From Nocardioidaceae bacterium (lineage in GTDB: Bacteria > Actinomycetota > Actinomycetes > Propionibacteriales > Nocardioidaceae), in the NCBI GenBank assembly GCA_030655315.1, contig JAURVT010000011.1, forward strand, positions 100,538 through 164,537: a stretch of DNA of 64,000 bases. The letters are read 5' to 3'. Both the position numbers and the translations under genes were made by a program. The notes under the pieces are model-generated. The model searched no databases, was not told the DNA's origin, and was given only the letters and a program-made list of their open reading frames with translations. Shown one piece after another: positions 24,082 to 33,547 of the stretch. The first letter of the stretch is position 1. Every line of letters starts with the position of its first letter.

Positions 24082-25049
24082 AGCGCCTGGTGATCTGCTT
24101 CGACGGCACCTGGAAGGGGCCGACGGACGACGACCTGTCCAACGTCGAGAAGATCGCCCGCACCGTCGAGTCGCGCGAGGGACGCACCGACGTCCAGCAG
24201 AGCGTGATCTACGTCGGCGGCGTGGGCTCGGACTTCTACCGCACCAACCGACTGCTCGGCGGGCTGTGGGGCTTCGGGCTGTTCAGCAACCTGGTCATCG
24301 GGTACCGCTGGCTCGCGCTCAACTACGAGCCGGGCGACGACGTGTTCGTCATCGGCTTCAGCCGGGGCGCGTTCACCGCCCGCAGCCTGGCCGGCATCGT
24401 CGACCGCGTCGGCCTGCTCACGCGGCGCGCGCTCGTCGACGGGTTCCTGCCCGACGCCGTGCGCCTCTACCGCGAGCTGCGCACCGCCGGCGCCGACGCC
24501 CGCAACGAGGAGTTCAAGGCCGCGCACTGCCACGCCGAGACCCCGCTGGAGTTCGTGGGCGTCTTCGACACCGTCGGGGCGCTCGGCCCGTGGGCCGACT
24601 TCCACGACCTCGAGCTGAGCCGCACGGTCCGCCACGTCCGGCAGGCCCTCGCGATCGACGAGCGCCGGCTCGCGTTCGAGCCGCTGCTGTGGGTCGGTGG
24701 CCCCGACGACGACCTCACCCGCGTGCAGCAGGTCTGGTTCGACGGCGTGCACACCGACGTCGGCGGCGGCTACCCCGAGCACGGGCTGGCCGACGAGACG
24801 CTCACCTGGATGGTCGAGGCCGCCCGCCGACGAGGGCTCGTGTTCAACGACGACCTGCTGCAGGTCTACCTCGGCGACGCCTCGCCGCGCGTGGAGCACG
24901 ACTCGCTCACGCTGCCGTACCGGCTGCTGAACCTGGCGCTGCGGGCCTGGCACCTGGTGCGCCCGAACCCCCGCTTCGACGGCACGCGCCGGGTGCTGTT
25001 CCCACCCGGCGCGCGCGACGTCGTCGTCCGCGGCACCCAGGACCGCTGA
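24078..25049 (+). CDS. DUF2235 alpha/beta-hydrolase, second paralogue
   Basis: A 323-residue paralogue of the protein at 22292 (both begin MKRLV-CFDGTWK and share LNYEPGD-VFV-GFSRGA). The triad positions are GFSRGA, GVFDTVGALG and DGVHTDVGGGYPEHG; the last motif is closer to the family consensus than in the first paralogue. GTG start overlapping the UDG gene stop. The stop codon lies 1 bp from the convergent pyruvate carboxylase gene stop. Substrate unknown; the fold suggests a lipid or ester hydrolase. Confidence 0.88.
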   Translation: MKRLVICFDGTWKGPTDDDLSNVEKIARTVESREGRTDVQQSVIYVGGVGSDFYRTNRLLGGLWGFGLFSNLVIGYRWLALNYEPGDDVFVIGFSRGAFTARSLAGIVDRVGLLTRRALVDGFLPDAVRLYRELRTAGADARNEEFKAAHCHAETPLEFVGVFDTVGALGPWADFHDLELSRTVRHVRQALAIDERRLAFEPLLWVGGPDDDLTRVQQVWFDGVHTDVGGGYPEHGLADETLTWMVEAARRRGLVFNDDLLQVYLGDASPRVEHDSLTLPYRLLNLALRAWHLVRPNPRFDGTRRVLFPPGARDVVVRGTQDR

Positions 25050-25050
25050 G

Positions 25051-28000
25051 CTAGCCCTCGGCCTTGAGCACGAGCAGCAGGTCGCCGCCCTCGGCCTGGC
25101 GCGGGCTTGAGATGACGAGCCGCTCCACCACGCCGCCGTGGGGGCTGGTGATCGAGGCCTCCATCTTCATCGCCTCGATCGAGCCGACCGCCTGGCCGGC
25201 CTCGATGGTGTCGCCGACGGCCACGCTTGGTGACACGACGCCCGCGAACGGCACCGCGACGTGGTTGGCGTCGGAGGTGTCGGCCTTCTCGGCCTCGGTC
25301 ACGTCGGTCTCGACCGAGCGGTCACGGACGGTGACGGGCCGCAGCTGCCCGTTGATCGTGCACATCACGGTGCGCAGGCCGCGCTCGTCGGCCTCGCTGA
25401 TGGCCTGCAGGCCGAGGATGAGCGTCTTGCCCTCCTCGATCACGACCTCGCTGTCCTCGTCGTGCTGCAGTCCGTACCAGAAGTTGCGGCTCGGCAGGAT
25501 CGACAGGTCGCCGTGCTCGGTCCGGGCCTTCTCGAACGACTCGGTCGGTCCGGGGAAGAGCAGGCGGTTGAGCGTCCGCTGCGGGGTCTTGGCCAGCGCG
25601 TCGACGTCCTCGTCCGAGAGCGTCTCCTCGACCGGCTTGACGGTGCGGCCCTCGAGAGCCTTGGTGCGGAACGGCTCGGGCCAGCCCCCGGGCGGGTCGC
25701 CGAGGTCGCCGGACAGGAAGCCGATGACCGAGTCGGGCACGTCGAACCGGCTGGGGTCCTCGGCGAAGTCGGCCGGGTCGGCCCCGACGGCGACCAGGTG
25801 CAGCGCGAGATCGCCGACCACCTTGGACGACGGCGTCACCTTGACGACGTTGCCGAGGATGTCGTTCGCCGCGGCGTACATGTCCTCGATCTGCTCGAAC
25901 TTCTCGCCCAGGCCGAGCGCGACGGCCTGCTGGCGCAGGTTCGACAGCTGGCCGCCGGGGATCTCGTGGCGGTAGACGCGGCCGGTCGGCGACGCGAGCC
26001 CGGACTCGAACGGGGCGTACACCCGGCGGGTGGCCTCCCAGTACGGCTCCAGGTCGTTGACGGCCCGCAGCGACAGGCCCGTCGTCCGCTCGGTGTGGTC
26101 GGTGCCGGCGACGAGCGCCGACAGCGGCGGCTGGCTCGTGGTGCCCGACATCGACGCCGTGGCGGCGTCGACCGCGTCCACGCCTGCGTCGATGGCCGCG
26201 AGGATCGTGGCGAGCTGGCCGCCGGGGGTGTCGTGCGTGTGCAGGTGCACCGGCAGGTCGAAGCGGTCGCGGAGCGCGGTGACGAGGGTGCGCGCCGCCG
26301 GGGCGCGCAGCAGGCCGGCCATGTCCTTGATCGCGAGCACGTGCGCGCCGGCGTCGACGATGCGCTCGGCGAGCTGCAGGTAGTAGTCGAGCGTGTACAG
26401 CGTCTCGCCCGGGTCGGACAGGTCGCCGGTGTAGCACAGCGCCACCTCGGCGACGGACGTCCCGGTGGAGCGGACGGCCTCGATCGCCGGACGCATCTGC
26501 TCGACGTCGTTGAGCGCGTCGAAGATCCGGAAGACGTCGATGCCCGTGCGGGTGGCCTCCTCGACGAACGCGTCGGTGACGGCCGTCGGGTAGGGCGTGT
26601 AGCCGACGGTGTTGCGGCCGCGGAGCAGCATCTGCAGGCAGATGTTGGGCACCTGCTCGCGCAGCTGTGCCAGGCGCTCCCACGGGTCCTCGTGCAGGAA
26701 GCGCAGCGCGACGTCGTAGGTGGCGCCGCCCCAGGCCTCGACCGACAGCAGCTCGGGCGTCATGCGTGCCACGTAGGGCGCGACGCGGAGCAGGTCGATG
26801 GTGCGCACGCGCGTGGCGAGCAGCGACTGGTGCGCGTCACGGAAGGTCGTGTCGGTGACGCCGACCTCGTTCTGCTCCCGCAGCGCGCGGGCGAATCCCT
26901 CGGGGCCGAGCTCGTCGAGACGCTGCTTGGACCCGTCGGGCGCGGTGGCGCGGATGTCGACGTCGGGCAGCTTCGCGCGGCCGTCGACCGAGATGACCGG
27001 CTCGCCGTGCGGCTTGTTGACGGTGACGTCGGCGAGGTAGGTGAGCAGCTTGGTGCCGCGGTCGGCCGACTGGCCCTCGCTGAGCAGCTGCGGGTGGTCC
27101 TCGATGAACGACGTGGTGACGCCGCCGGCCTTGAAGTCGTCGTTGGACAGCACGGCCATCAGGAACGCGATGTTGGTCGTGACGCCGCGGATCCGGAACT
27201 CCGCCAGGGCGCGGTGCGCGCGCTCGACGGCCAGCTCGAACGTGCGCCCGCGGCACGTCACCTTGGTCAGCAGCGAGTCGAAGTGCGCGCCGATCTCGGC
27301 GCCCGCGTAGGTGGTGCCGCCGTCGAGACGGATGCCGGCGCCGCCGGGGGAGCGGTAGGTGGTGATGCGGCCGGTGTCGGGGCGGAAGTCGTTGGCCGGG
27401 TCCTCGGTGGTGATGCGGCACTGGAGGGCGGCGCCGCGGACGGTGATGCCGTCCTGCGACAGCCCGAGGTCGGCGAGGGTCTCGCCCGAGGCGATCCGCA
27501 GCTGCGACTGGACGAGGTCGACGTCGGTGACCTCCTCGGTCACCGTGTGCTCGACCTGGATGCGGGGGTTCATCTCGATGAAGACGTAGTTGCCGTCGGG
27601 GTCGAGCAGGAACTCCACGGTGCCGGCGCAGGTGTAGCCGATGGCCTTGGCGAAGCGGACGGCGTCGGCGCACATGCGCTCGCGGATCTCGGGGTCCAGG
27701 CCGGGGGCCGGCGCGATCTCGACGACCTTCTGGTGGCGGCGCTGCACCGAGCAGTCGCGCTCGAAGAGGTGGATGACCTCGCCGGTCGCGTCGCCCAGGA
27801 CCTGCACCTCGATGTGGCGCGGGTTCACGACGGCCTGCTCGATGAAGCAGGTCGCGTCGCCGAACGCGTTGTCGGCCTCGCGCATCGCGGCGTCGACGGA
27901 CTCACGCAGCTTCGACGGGTCCTCGACGCGTCGCATGCCGCGCCCGCCGCCGCCGGCGACGGCCTTGACGAACAGCGGGTACGGCAGGTCGTCGGCCGAC

Positions 28001-28437
28001 GCGACGAGCGCCTCGGCGTCGTCGGTGGGCTCCACCGAGGCGAGCACGGGGACGCCGGCGTCGCGGGCGGCGGCGATGGCGCGCGCCTTGTTGCCGGTGA
28101 GCTTGAGGACGTCGACGCTGGGCCCGACGAACGTGATGCCGGCGTCGGCGCAGGCCTGCGCGAGGTCGGGGTTCTCGGACAGGAATCCGTAGCCCGGGTA
28201 GATGGCGTCGGCCTCGGCGTCGACGGCCGTGGCGACGATGCCCGCCGGGTCGAGGTAGGCGCGGACCGGGTGGCCCTTCTCGCCGATCTGGTAGGCCTCG
28301 TCGGCCTTCAGCCGGTGCTCGGAGCCCCGGTCCTCGTAGGGGAACACCGCGACGGTGCGGATGCCCAGCTCATAGCCTGCACGGAAGGCTCGGATGGCGA
28401 TCTCGCCACGGTTGGCGACGACGACCTTGCGGAACAC
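25051..28437 (-). CDS. pyc: Pyruvate carboxylase
   Basis: A 1128-residue single-chain, biotin-dependent carboxylase making oxaloacetate from pyruvate and bicarbonate (anaplerosis). Domain order: biotin carboxylase ([20 protein letters not shown] at the N-terminus, GGGGRGMRRV ATP loop, EMNPRIQVEHTVTEEV), carboxyltransferase TIM barrel (DTTFRDAHQSLLATR, AIKDMAGLLR with the metal/carboxylated lysine region, HTHDTPG), tetramerisation region, and biotinyl domain with the biotinylated Lys in EAMKME near the C-terminus. Start GTG at 28435-28437 fits the family N-terminus and has GGAG 8 bases upstream. The ligase BirA is encoded at 37766. Confidence 0.97.
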   Translation of the reverse strand: MFRKVVVANRGEIAIRAFRAGYELGIRTVAVFPYEDRGSEHRLKADEAYQIGEKGHPVRAYLDPAGIVATAVDAEADAIYPGYGFLSENPDLAQACADAGITFVGPSVDVLKLTGNKARAIAAARDAGVPVLASVEPTDDAEALVASADDLPYPLFVKAVAGGGGRGMRRVEDPSKLRESVDAAMREADNAFGDATCFIEQAVVNPRHIEVQVLGDATGEVIHLFERDCSVQRRHQKVVEIAPAPGLDPEIRERMCADAVRFAKAIGYTCAGTVEFLLDPDGNYVFIEMNPRIQVEHTVTEEVTDVDLVQSQLRIASGETLADLGLSQDGITVRGAALQCRITTEDPANDFRPDTGRITTYRSPGGAGIRLDGGTTYAGAEIGAHFDSLLTKVTCRGRTFELAVERAHRALAEFRIRGVTTNIAFLMAVLSNDDFKAGGVTTSFIEDHPQLLSEGQSADRGTKLLTYLADVTVNKPHGEPVISVDGRAKLPDVDIRATAPDGSKQRLDELGPEGFARALREQNEVGVTDTTFRDAHQSLLATRVRTIDLLRVAPYVARMTPELLSVEAWGGATYDVALRFLHEDPWERLAQLREQVPNICLQMLLRGRNTVGYTPYPTAVTDAFVEEATRTGIDVFRIFDALNDVEQMRPAIEAVRSTGTSVAEVALCYTGDLSDPGETLYTLDYYLQLAERIVDAGAHVLAIKDMAGLLRAPAARTLVTALRDRFDLPVHLHTHDTPGGQLATILAAIDAGVDAVDAATASMSGTTSQPPLSALVAGTDHTERTTGLSLRAVNDLEPYWEATRRVYAPFESGLASPTGRVYRHEIPGGQLSNLRQQAVALGLGEKFEQIEDMYAAANDILGNVVKVTPSSKVVGDLALHLVAVGADPADFAEDPSRFDVPDSVIGFLSGDLGDPPGGWPEPFRTKALEGRTVKPVEETLSDEDVDALAKTPQRTLNRLLFPGPTESFEKARTEHGDLSILPSRNFWYGLQHDEDSEVVIEEGKTLILGLQAISEADERGLRTVMCTINGQLRPVTVRDRSVETDVTEAEKADTSDANHVAVPFAGVVSPSVAVGDTIEAGQAVGSIEAMKMEASITSPHGGVVERLVISSPRQAEGGDLLLVLKAEG

Positions 28438-28505
28438 GGCGGTCTCCGATCGGGGGACGAACGGGTAGGACGCGCGGCCACGTCGTCGGGGCTGCGCGCA
28501 ACAAC

Positions 28506-29630
28506 CTACAGGCGGCGCTGCAGTGCCGCGACCAGGTCCGGATCGAGGGACCCGTACCCCGTGGACGCCCACGGCTCCACGTCGGCCTCGGCGTAGTGCA
28601 CCGACCTGCCGTCGACGGTGACGACGAGGGTGTCGGGCTCGCGGCCGGCGTCGACGTCGCGGTCGCACGCGCGGCACGCCGGGAAGCGGGCGTCGAGCCA
28701 GCGGGTGGTCGTCGTGGCGCGTCCGTGCAGCGGGTTGAGGTAGCAGGGCTTCTCGGGCGTCCACGTCTCGCCGCGGCCGGCCCGGCGCAGCGCCGCCGTG
28801 CCGCGCTCGGCCAGGACGACCGCACCCACCACGTCGGCCGTGCCCGTCGCCCGCTCCATCACGCGTCGAGCGAGCTCGTAGTGGTCGAGCGCCGCCTGCC
28901 AGGCAGCGGTGTCGTCGCGCGGCGAGATCTCGTGCGCGTCGATCGCCTCGCCGAGCGCGAGCACCTCGGTCTCGGCGCGCTGCGCGAGCTGGCGGTCGGA
29001 CGCGTGGCGCACCCGTCGCACCACGGCGCGGGGGAGCGCGAGCCGGCGGCGGGCGCGGGAGCGGCGGCGCAGCAGCACGACGGCCACCGCGAGCAGGGCG
29101 ACGAGCAGGCCGCCGCCGACGGCCGGGACCACCACCGAGCCGTCGCCGGACGCGCCGGTGCTGGTGGAGTAGTCCAGCCGGCCCTCCTGCCGGGCCTGCT
29201 CGACCTGGCTCTCGACGGTGCCGTCGACGACGGCCGGGACCACCGCCCCGACCTGGGCCGCGAGGTCGGTCTCGGACGTGGCGCGCGCGAGGAGCGGCAC
29301 CGTGGAGTCGCGGAGGTCCTGCTGCGTCGACCCGAGCGCCACGGCCTTCACGGTCGGCCCGTCGTAGTCCTCGTAGGCCACGACGTAGGTGCCGGCGGGG
29401 CCTCCGTCGTCGAACAGGGTGCGGGCCAGCGAGGCGCCGTCGCCCTGGAAGGCGTCGCCCCTGGTGAGCGGGTAGACCACGACGTACACGGCGGGGTCGG
29501 AGCCGCGGACGTCGGCCACGAGCTGCCGGGCGACCGACGCGGGCACCTGGTCGGCGAGCGCCGGGTCGACGTAGACGCCGGTGGTGGTGAGCGCCTGCTG
29601 GACGGCGCCCAGGTCGGGATCGTCGCTCAT
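28506..29630 (-). CDS. Uncharacterised membrane protein C of a three-gene operon (TPM-like domain plus Cys motif)
   Basis: A 374-residue protein. Residues 1-170 form an alpha/beta domain (TGVYVDPALADQVPASVARQ, AVYVVVYPLT, TYVVAYEDYDG) that resembles TPM domains; one transmembrane helix follows (VVVPAVGGGLLVALLAVAVVLL), then an Arg-rich stretch, so by the positive-inside rule the N-terminus is outside. The C-terminal cytoplasmic part ends with a motif CYLNPLHG, CRAC and ASTGYGSLD that is shared with protein A at 30328. No signal peptide. Its ATG overlaps the stop of gene B (ATGA). No function assigned; envelope-linked sensing or assembly is a guess. Confidence 0.75.
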   Translation of the reverse strand: MSDDPDLGAVQQALTTTGVYVDPALADQVPASVARQLVADVRGSDPAVYVVVYPLTRGDAFQGDGASLARTLFDDGGPAGTYVVAYEDYDGPTVKAVALGSTQQDLRDSTVPLLARATSETDLAAQVGAVVPAVVDGTVESQVEQARQEGRLDYSTSTGASGDGSVVVPAVGGGLLVALLAVAVVLLRRRSRARRRLALPRAVVRRVRHASDRQLAQRAETEVLALGEAIDAHEISPRDDTAAWQAALDHYELARRVMERATGTADVVGAVVLAERGTAALRRAGRGETWTPEKPCYLNPLHGRATTTTRWLDARFPACRACDRDVDAGREPDTLVVTVDGRSVHYAEADVEPWASTGYGSLDPDLVAALQRRL

Positions 29631-30331
29631 CGGTCCTCCGCGGGGAGCCGGCGCCGCAGCAGCAGCGCGGTCAGGGCCACGAGCACCAGCAGGACCAGGA
29701 ACAGGCCGCCGCCGTAGAGCAGGCCGACGAAGAACCCGCCCACGAGGCCGCCGTAATAGTCGCCTCCGGCGAGGTTGAACTCCTCGACGTCGCGGTCGAC
29801 GTACGGCGGCTCGCTCTCCTCGGCCGCGAGGGCCTGCGCGTACCGGACCATGCCCTGCGGGAGCCGTCCGCCGAGCAGCCCCTGGGAGGGGTAGACCGAC
29901 CGCTCGCCGATGCCGTCGACGATGGCTTCCCGCTCCGCGGTGACGACCGCGAGGCGTGCCGGGGAGTCGTCGTCGCCGAGCCTCGCGATCACCTGGCGGG
30001 AGATGTCGTACTGGTTGCCGGTGCGGGCGTCGCGCGAGACGGTCGTGTAGACGAGGTAGGTGGGCACGGGGGCTGCCTCGAGCGCCTCGACCACGGCCCG
30101 GCGCTGCGCGTCGTCGAGCTGGTCGGCGAGCTCGGGGGCGACGTAGAGCCGTGTCGTGCCCAGCGCGTCGATGGCCTCCTGCGTGCGGTCGCTCGTCACG
30201 ACGGAGGCCCTCGCGGCGGCGGTCTCGACGTCGGCCGTCTCGGTGGTGCGTGACTCGCGCCAGGCCACGGCCCCGCCGCCCACGACCGAGCCGAGCAGCA
30301 GGGCGACCAGCAGGCCGGCGACGCCCCTCAT
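29627..30331 (-). CDS. Uncharacterised membrane protein B of a three-gene operon
   Basis: A 234-residue protein with an N-terminal transmembrane helix (GVAGLLVALLLGSVVGGGAVA), an extracytoplasmic alpha/beta domain related to that of proteins A and C (TTRLYVAPELADQLDDAQRR, TYLVYTTVSRD), a Gly/Tyr-rich pre-membrane segment (GGDYYGGLVGGFFVGLLYGGG) and a second helix ending in RRRLPAEDR. It lacks the cytoplasmic Cys motif of A and C. It overlaps both neighbours by 4 bp (ATGA), so the three proteins are probably made in equal amounts and may form one complex. Confidence 0.72.
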   Translation of the reverse strand: MRGVAGLLVALLLGSVVGGGAVAWRESRTTETADVETAAARASVVTSDRTQEAIDALGTTRLYVAPELADQLDDAQRRAVVEALEAAPVPTYLVYTTVSRDARTGNQYDISRQVIARLGDDDSPARLAVVTAEREAIVDGIGERSVYPSQGLLGGRLPQGMVRYAQALAAEESEPPYVDRDVEEFNLAGGDYYGGLVGGFFVGLLYGGGLFLVLLVLVALTALLLRRRLPAEDR

Positions 30332-31665
30332 CGACGGGCCGCCTGCTCGCGGAGGACCGTCCGGGCGTAGTCGGCGTCGAGGGAGCCGTAGCCCGTCGCG
30401 GCCCAGACGTCGTCGCGCTCGTAGTACGGACGGTCGCGGCCGACGCGGGTCGGTCGGTAGGCGTCCGGCCGGGTGCCCGCGGCGAGGTCGTCCGCGCAGG
30501 CCCGGCACACCGGGACGTCGAGCGTGGCGGAGTCGACCTCGACGGGGGCGGTGGCGGGGGCATCGCCGTGCAGGGGGTGGAGGAAGCAGGCGCGCGGCGT
30601 GCGGCCTCGACGCCGGGAGGCCGTGGCGACGTCGTGCAGGCCGGTGCGCACCAGCGTCACGGCCCCGACCAGGTCGCGCTCGTCCGACGTGCCGACGAGG
30701 TGCTCGGCGGCCTCCCGCGCCGCCACCGCACGCTCGAGCGCGTCGGGGTCGCTGGGCTGGCGGGGTGCGGACGCGATCCGGCGGGCGAGGGTGGTCAGGC
30801 CGTCGTCCAGCTCGGTGCGCAGGGCCACGAGGTCGACGACGGCTCGCTCGCGCGTGCCTCCGCGGCGACGCAGGGCCGGGCCGAGCCCGCGGGTGAACGG
30901 CCACCAGCCGCGCGCCGTGAACAGCACCAGCAGGAAGACCAGGAAGCCGGTGGTGGTGCCCCAGACGGTCAGCGTGCCGGTGGACGCGGGCTCGACCACG
31001 TCGGCCGCGGAGTCGTCGAACGAGGCGGGGTCGCGCGACCCGGCGTAGAGCCGGCGCAGCTCGTCGATCTGCGCCGCGGGCAGGGTCGCGTACCCCTCGT
31101 CCTGGTCGTCGTCGCGAGGAGCGTCCTCGAACAGTCGCGGGTCGTCACTGCGGAGCAGACGCAGGGCGGCGTCGGCCTCGACCACCGGGGGCAGGAGTCC
31201 GCGGTCGTCCTGCAGCACCGCGTCGCCCACCTGGCTCCGGCCGAGGGAGAACAGCGTGTCGTCGAGGTCCGTGCCGCGCTGGGTCACCGAGGTGAGCCCC
31301 TCCGGCGTCGCGACCACGTAGACGCCGTCACCGAGGCGGCGGGGCAGGATCACGCCGAGGTCCTTCGCGGGCTCGTCGGAGATCGCGTCGTCGGGGGCGT
31401 TGACGAGGGCGACGTAGACGCGTGTGCCCGTGCTCTCGCGCACCTCTGCGGCCAGCGCCGAGAGGCGGCGGTACGCGCCGGCGGTGTCGCCCGAGCCCAT
31501 GGTCTGGGCCACCATCACCGGATCGGTGCGCAGGCCGTCGACGATGCCCTGCGTCGTGCGGACCGTGTCGGCTGCGGGCACGGCGTCGTCGGCGCTCGAG
31601 ACGGTCGTCGTCCCCGCTGCGACGGCTGCGAGCAGCACCGCCGTCAGGGTCCCCCGGAGACCCAT
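30328..31665 (-). CDS. Uncharacterised membrane protein A of a three-gene operon (signal peptide, one TM, Cys motif)
   Basis: A 445-residue protein with signal peptide (LTAVLLAAVAAGTTTVSS), an outside domain of about 215 residues (GTRVYVALVNAPDDAI and GDGVYVVATPEGLTSV resemble TPM-like strands), one transmembrane helix (TLTVWGTTTGFLVFLLVLF) and a cytoplasmic domain of about 195 residues. Near the C-terminus CFLHPLHG, CRAC and ATGYGSLD match protein C and could form a metal site. It starts 4 bp after accA3, so it is probably in the accA3 transcript. No function can be assigned from sequence. Confidence 0.75.
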   Translation of the reverse strand: MGLRGTLTAVLLAAVAAGTTTVSSADDAVPAADTVRTTQGIVDGLRTDPVMVAQTMGSGDTAGAYRRLSALAAEVRESTGTRVYVALVNAPDDAISDEPAKDLGVILPRRLGDGVYVVATPEGLTSVTQRGTDLDDTLFSLGRSQVGDAVLQDDRGLLPPVVEADAALRLLRSDDPRLFEDAPRDDDQDEGYATLPAAQIDELRRLYAGSRDPASFDDSAADVVEPASTGTLTVWGTTTGFLVFLLVLFTARGWWPFTRGLGPALRRRGGTRERAVVDLVALRTELDDGLTTLARRIASAPRQPSDPDALERAVAAREAAEHLVGTSDERDLVGAVTLVRTGLHDVATASRRRGRTPRACFLHPLHGDAPATAPVEVDSATLDVPVCRACADDLAAGTRPDAYRPTRVGRDRPYYERDDVWAATGYGSLDADYARTVLREQAARR

Positions 31666-31669
31666 CGAC

Positions 31670-33448
31670 CTACTCGGCGTCCTTGATCTCGCAGACGGCG
31701 CCGCCGGCGGTGACGGTCTCGCCCTGGGCGACGGTGAGGCCGGTGACGGTGCCGGCCTTGTGCGCGGTGAGGGGCTGCTCCATCTTCATCGCCTCGATGA
31801 CGACGACGGTGTCACCCTCGGCGACCTGGGCGCCGTCCTCGACGGCGACCTTGACCACGGTGCCCTGCATCGGGGAGACGAGCGCGTCGCCGCTGACGGC
31901 GGCGCCGGCCTTGGCGGCCGACGAGCGCTTGGGCTTCTTGGCGCCCGCGGCGGCGGGTGCGGCGCCGAGGCCGCCGGGCAGGACGACCTCGAGCCGGCGG
32001 CCGCCGACCTCGACGGTCACGCGGTCGCGCTCGGTGGGCTCGTCGGCGTCCGTAGAGCCCGAGTAGGGCTCGATCTGGTTGTCGAACTCGGTCTCGATCC
32101 AGCTGGTGTAGACGCCGAAGGAGTCGTCGTCGCCGATGAAGGCGGGGTCGTCGACCACGACGCGGTGGAACGCGATGGCGGTCGGCATGCCGTCGACGAC
32201 GAACTCCGACAGCGCGCGGCGCGAGCGCTCCAGGGCCTCGGTGCGGGTGCGTCCGGTGACGACGAGCTTGGCGACGAGCGAGTCGAACGACCCGGGCACG
32301 GTCTCGCCGACCTCGTAGCCGGCGTCGACGCGCACGCCGGGGCCCGACGGCGTGGACCACGCGGTGAGGGTGCCGGGCGCGGGCAGGAAGCCGCGGCCGC
32401 CGTCCTCGGCGTTGATGCGGAACTCGATCGAGTGGCCGCGGGTCTGGGGGTCGCCGTAGCCGAGCTCCTCGCCGCCGGCGATGCGGAACATCTCGCGGAC
32501 GAGGTCGATGCCGGTGACCTCCTCGGAGACCGGGTGCTCGACCTGCAGGCGGGTGTTGACCTCGAGGAAGCTGATCGTGCCGTCGGTGCCGACGAGGAAC
32601 TCGCAGGTGCCCGCACCGGTGTAGCCGGCCTCGCGCAGGATCGCCTTGGACGACTCGTACAAGGTGGTCATCTGCTCGTCGCTCAGGTGCGGCGCGGGTG
32701 CCTCCTCGACGAGCTTCTGGTGCCGGCGCTGCAGCGAGCAGTCGCGCGTGGAGACGACGACGACGTTGCCGTGCTGGTCGGCCAGGCACTGGGTCTCGAC
32801 GTGGCGCGGCTTGTCGAGGTAGCGCTCGACGAAGCACTCGCCGCGGCCGAAGGCGCTGACGGCCTCGCGGACGGCGGACTCGTAGAGGTCGGCGACGTCC
32901 TCGCGCTTCCACACGACCTTGAGGCCGCGTCCGCCACCGCCGAACGCGGCCTTGATGGCGATGGGCAGGCCGTGCTCGTCGGCGAAGGCCTCGACCTCGG
33001 CGGCGGAGTCGACGGGGTCCTTGGTGCCGGGGACGAGCGGGGCGCCGACCTTCTGCGCGATGTGGCGGGCCTGGACCTTGTCGCCGAGCGCGGTGATCGC
33101 CTCGGGCGAGGGACCGATCCAGGTGATCCCGGCGTCGATGACGGCCTGGGCGAAGTCGGCGTTCTCGGCGAGGAACCCGTAGCCGGGGTGGACGCCGTCG
33201 GCGCCGGAGCGCTGCGCGGCCGCGACGATCTTCTCGATCGACAGGTAGGAGTCGCCCGGTGTGCTGCCGTCGAGGGAGTACGCCTCGTCGGCGAGGCGGA
33301 CGAACAGGGCGTCCCGGTCGGGCTCGGCGTAGACGGCGACGCTGGCGATGCCGGAGTCCTGGCAGGCACGGATCACCCGGACCGCGATCTCGCCACGGTT
33401 GGCGACGAGGACCTTGGTCAACGGGCGGTTGCCCTGGTGCTTGCTCAC
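31670..33448 (-). CDS. accA3: Acyl-CoA carboxylase alpha subunit (biotin carboxylase plus biotin carrier)
   Basis: A 592-residue protein with biotin carboxylase domain ([50 protein letters not shown]) and C-terminal biotinyl domain ([12 protein letters not shown]; Lys is the biotin site), linked by an Ala/Lys-rich hinge. It supplies carboxybiotin to the beta subunits, here AccD5, for acetyl- and propionyl-CoA carboxylation. GTG start at 33446-33448 with AGGAG 8 bases upstream. It diverges from an acyl-CoA dehydrogenase gene across 99 bp that contain an operator-like palindrome, and is followed by the three unknown membrane genes. Confidence 0.95.
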   Translation of the reverse strand: MSKHQGNRPLTKVLVANRGEIAVRVIRACQDSGIASVAVYAEPDRDALFVRLADEAYSLDGSTPGDSYLSIEKIVAAAQRSGADGVHPGYGFLAENADFAQAVIDAGITWIGPSPEAITALGDKVQARHIAQKVGAPLVPGTKDPVDSAAEVEAFADEHGLPIAIKAAFGGGGRGLKVVWKREDVADLYESAVREAVSAFGRGECFVERYLDKPRHVETQCLADQHGNVVVVSTRDCSLQRRHQKLVEEAPAPHLSDEQMTTLYESSKAILREAGYTGAGTCEFLVGTDGTISFLEVNTRLQVEHPVSEEVTGIDLVREMFRIAGGEELGYGDPQTRGHSIEFRINAEDGGRGFLPAPGTLTAWSTPSGPGVRVDAGYEVGETVPGSFDSLVAKLVVTGRTRTEALERSRRALSEFVVDGMPTAIAFHRVVVDDPAFIGDDDSFGVYTSWIETEFDNQIEPYSGSTDADEPTERDRVTVEVGGRRLEVVLPGGLGAAPAAAGAKKPKRSSAAKAGAAVSGDALVSPMQGTVVKVAVEDGAQVAEGDTVVVIEAMKMEQPLTAHKAGTVTGLTVAQGETVTAGGAVCEIKDAE

Positions 33449-33521
33449 GTCGGGACTCCTTGGGTCGGCGGCTGCGCGCCTGCGAGTCTAGGACCAGCGC
33501 CGCCGCGGGGGTGACAGGGTG

Positions 33522-33539
33522 TGTTAACGACCATTAACA
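33522..33539. promoter_or_regulatory. Operator-like palindrome upstream of acyl-CoA dehydrogenase 1 (site 1)
   Basis: TGTTAACGACCATTAACA is a 6-6-6 inverted repeat (TGTTAA/TTAACA). Its right half overlaps a probable -10 box (TAACAT, 33535-33540) that lies 7 bases before the ATG, implying a leaderless mRNA repressed by a protein binding here. GTGACA at 33511-33516 could be the -35. A closely matching site precedes the second acyl-CoA dehydrogenase at the same distance. It may also affect divergent accA3. Confidence 0.65.
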
Positions 33540-33547
33540 TCGGGTCC

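Noticed and set aside
20710..25049. Block considered as a transposon or prophage
   Set aside because: No transposase, integrase, terminal repeats around the whole block or phage structural genes could be recognised; composition is like the rest.
22292..25049. DUF2235 proteins as type VI secretion effectors
   Set aside because: No VgrG, PAAR, Hcp or immunity genes are nearby, and actinomycetes generally lack classical type VI systems; only the hydrolase fold is supported.
25261..28596. Long open frame of 1111 codons on the plus strand opposite pyruvate carboxylase
   Set aside because: It is the antisense shadow of a high-GC coding sequence; its translation is low-complexity Val/Gly/Arg/Asp and matches no family, while the minus-strand frame is a complete pyruvate carboxylase.
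31670..33448. accA3 considered as a second pyruvate carboxylase subunit
   Set aside because: It has biotin carboxylase plus biotin carrier only, the usual AccA3 architecture, and a full single-chain pyruvate carboxylase is already present.
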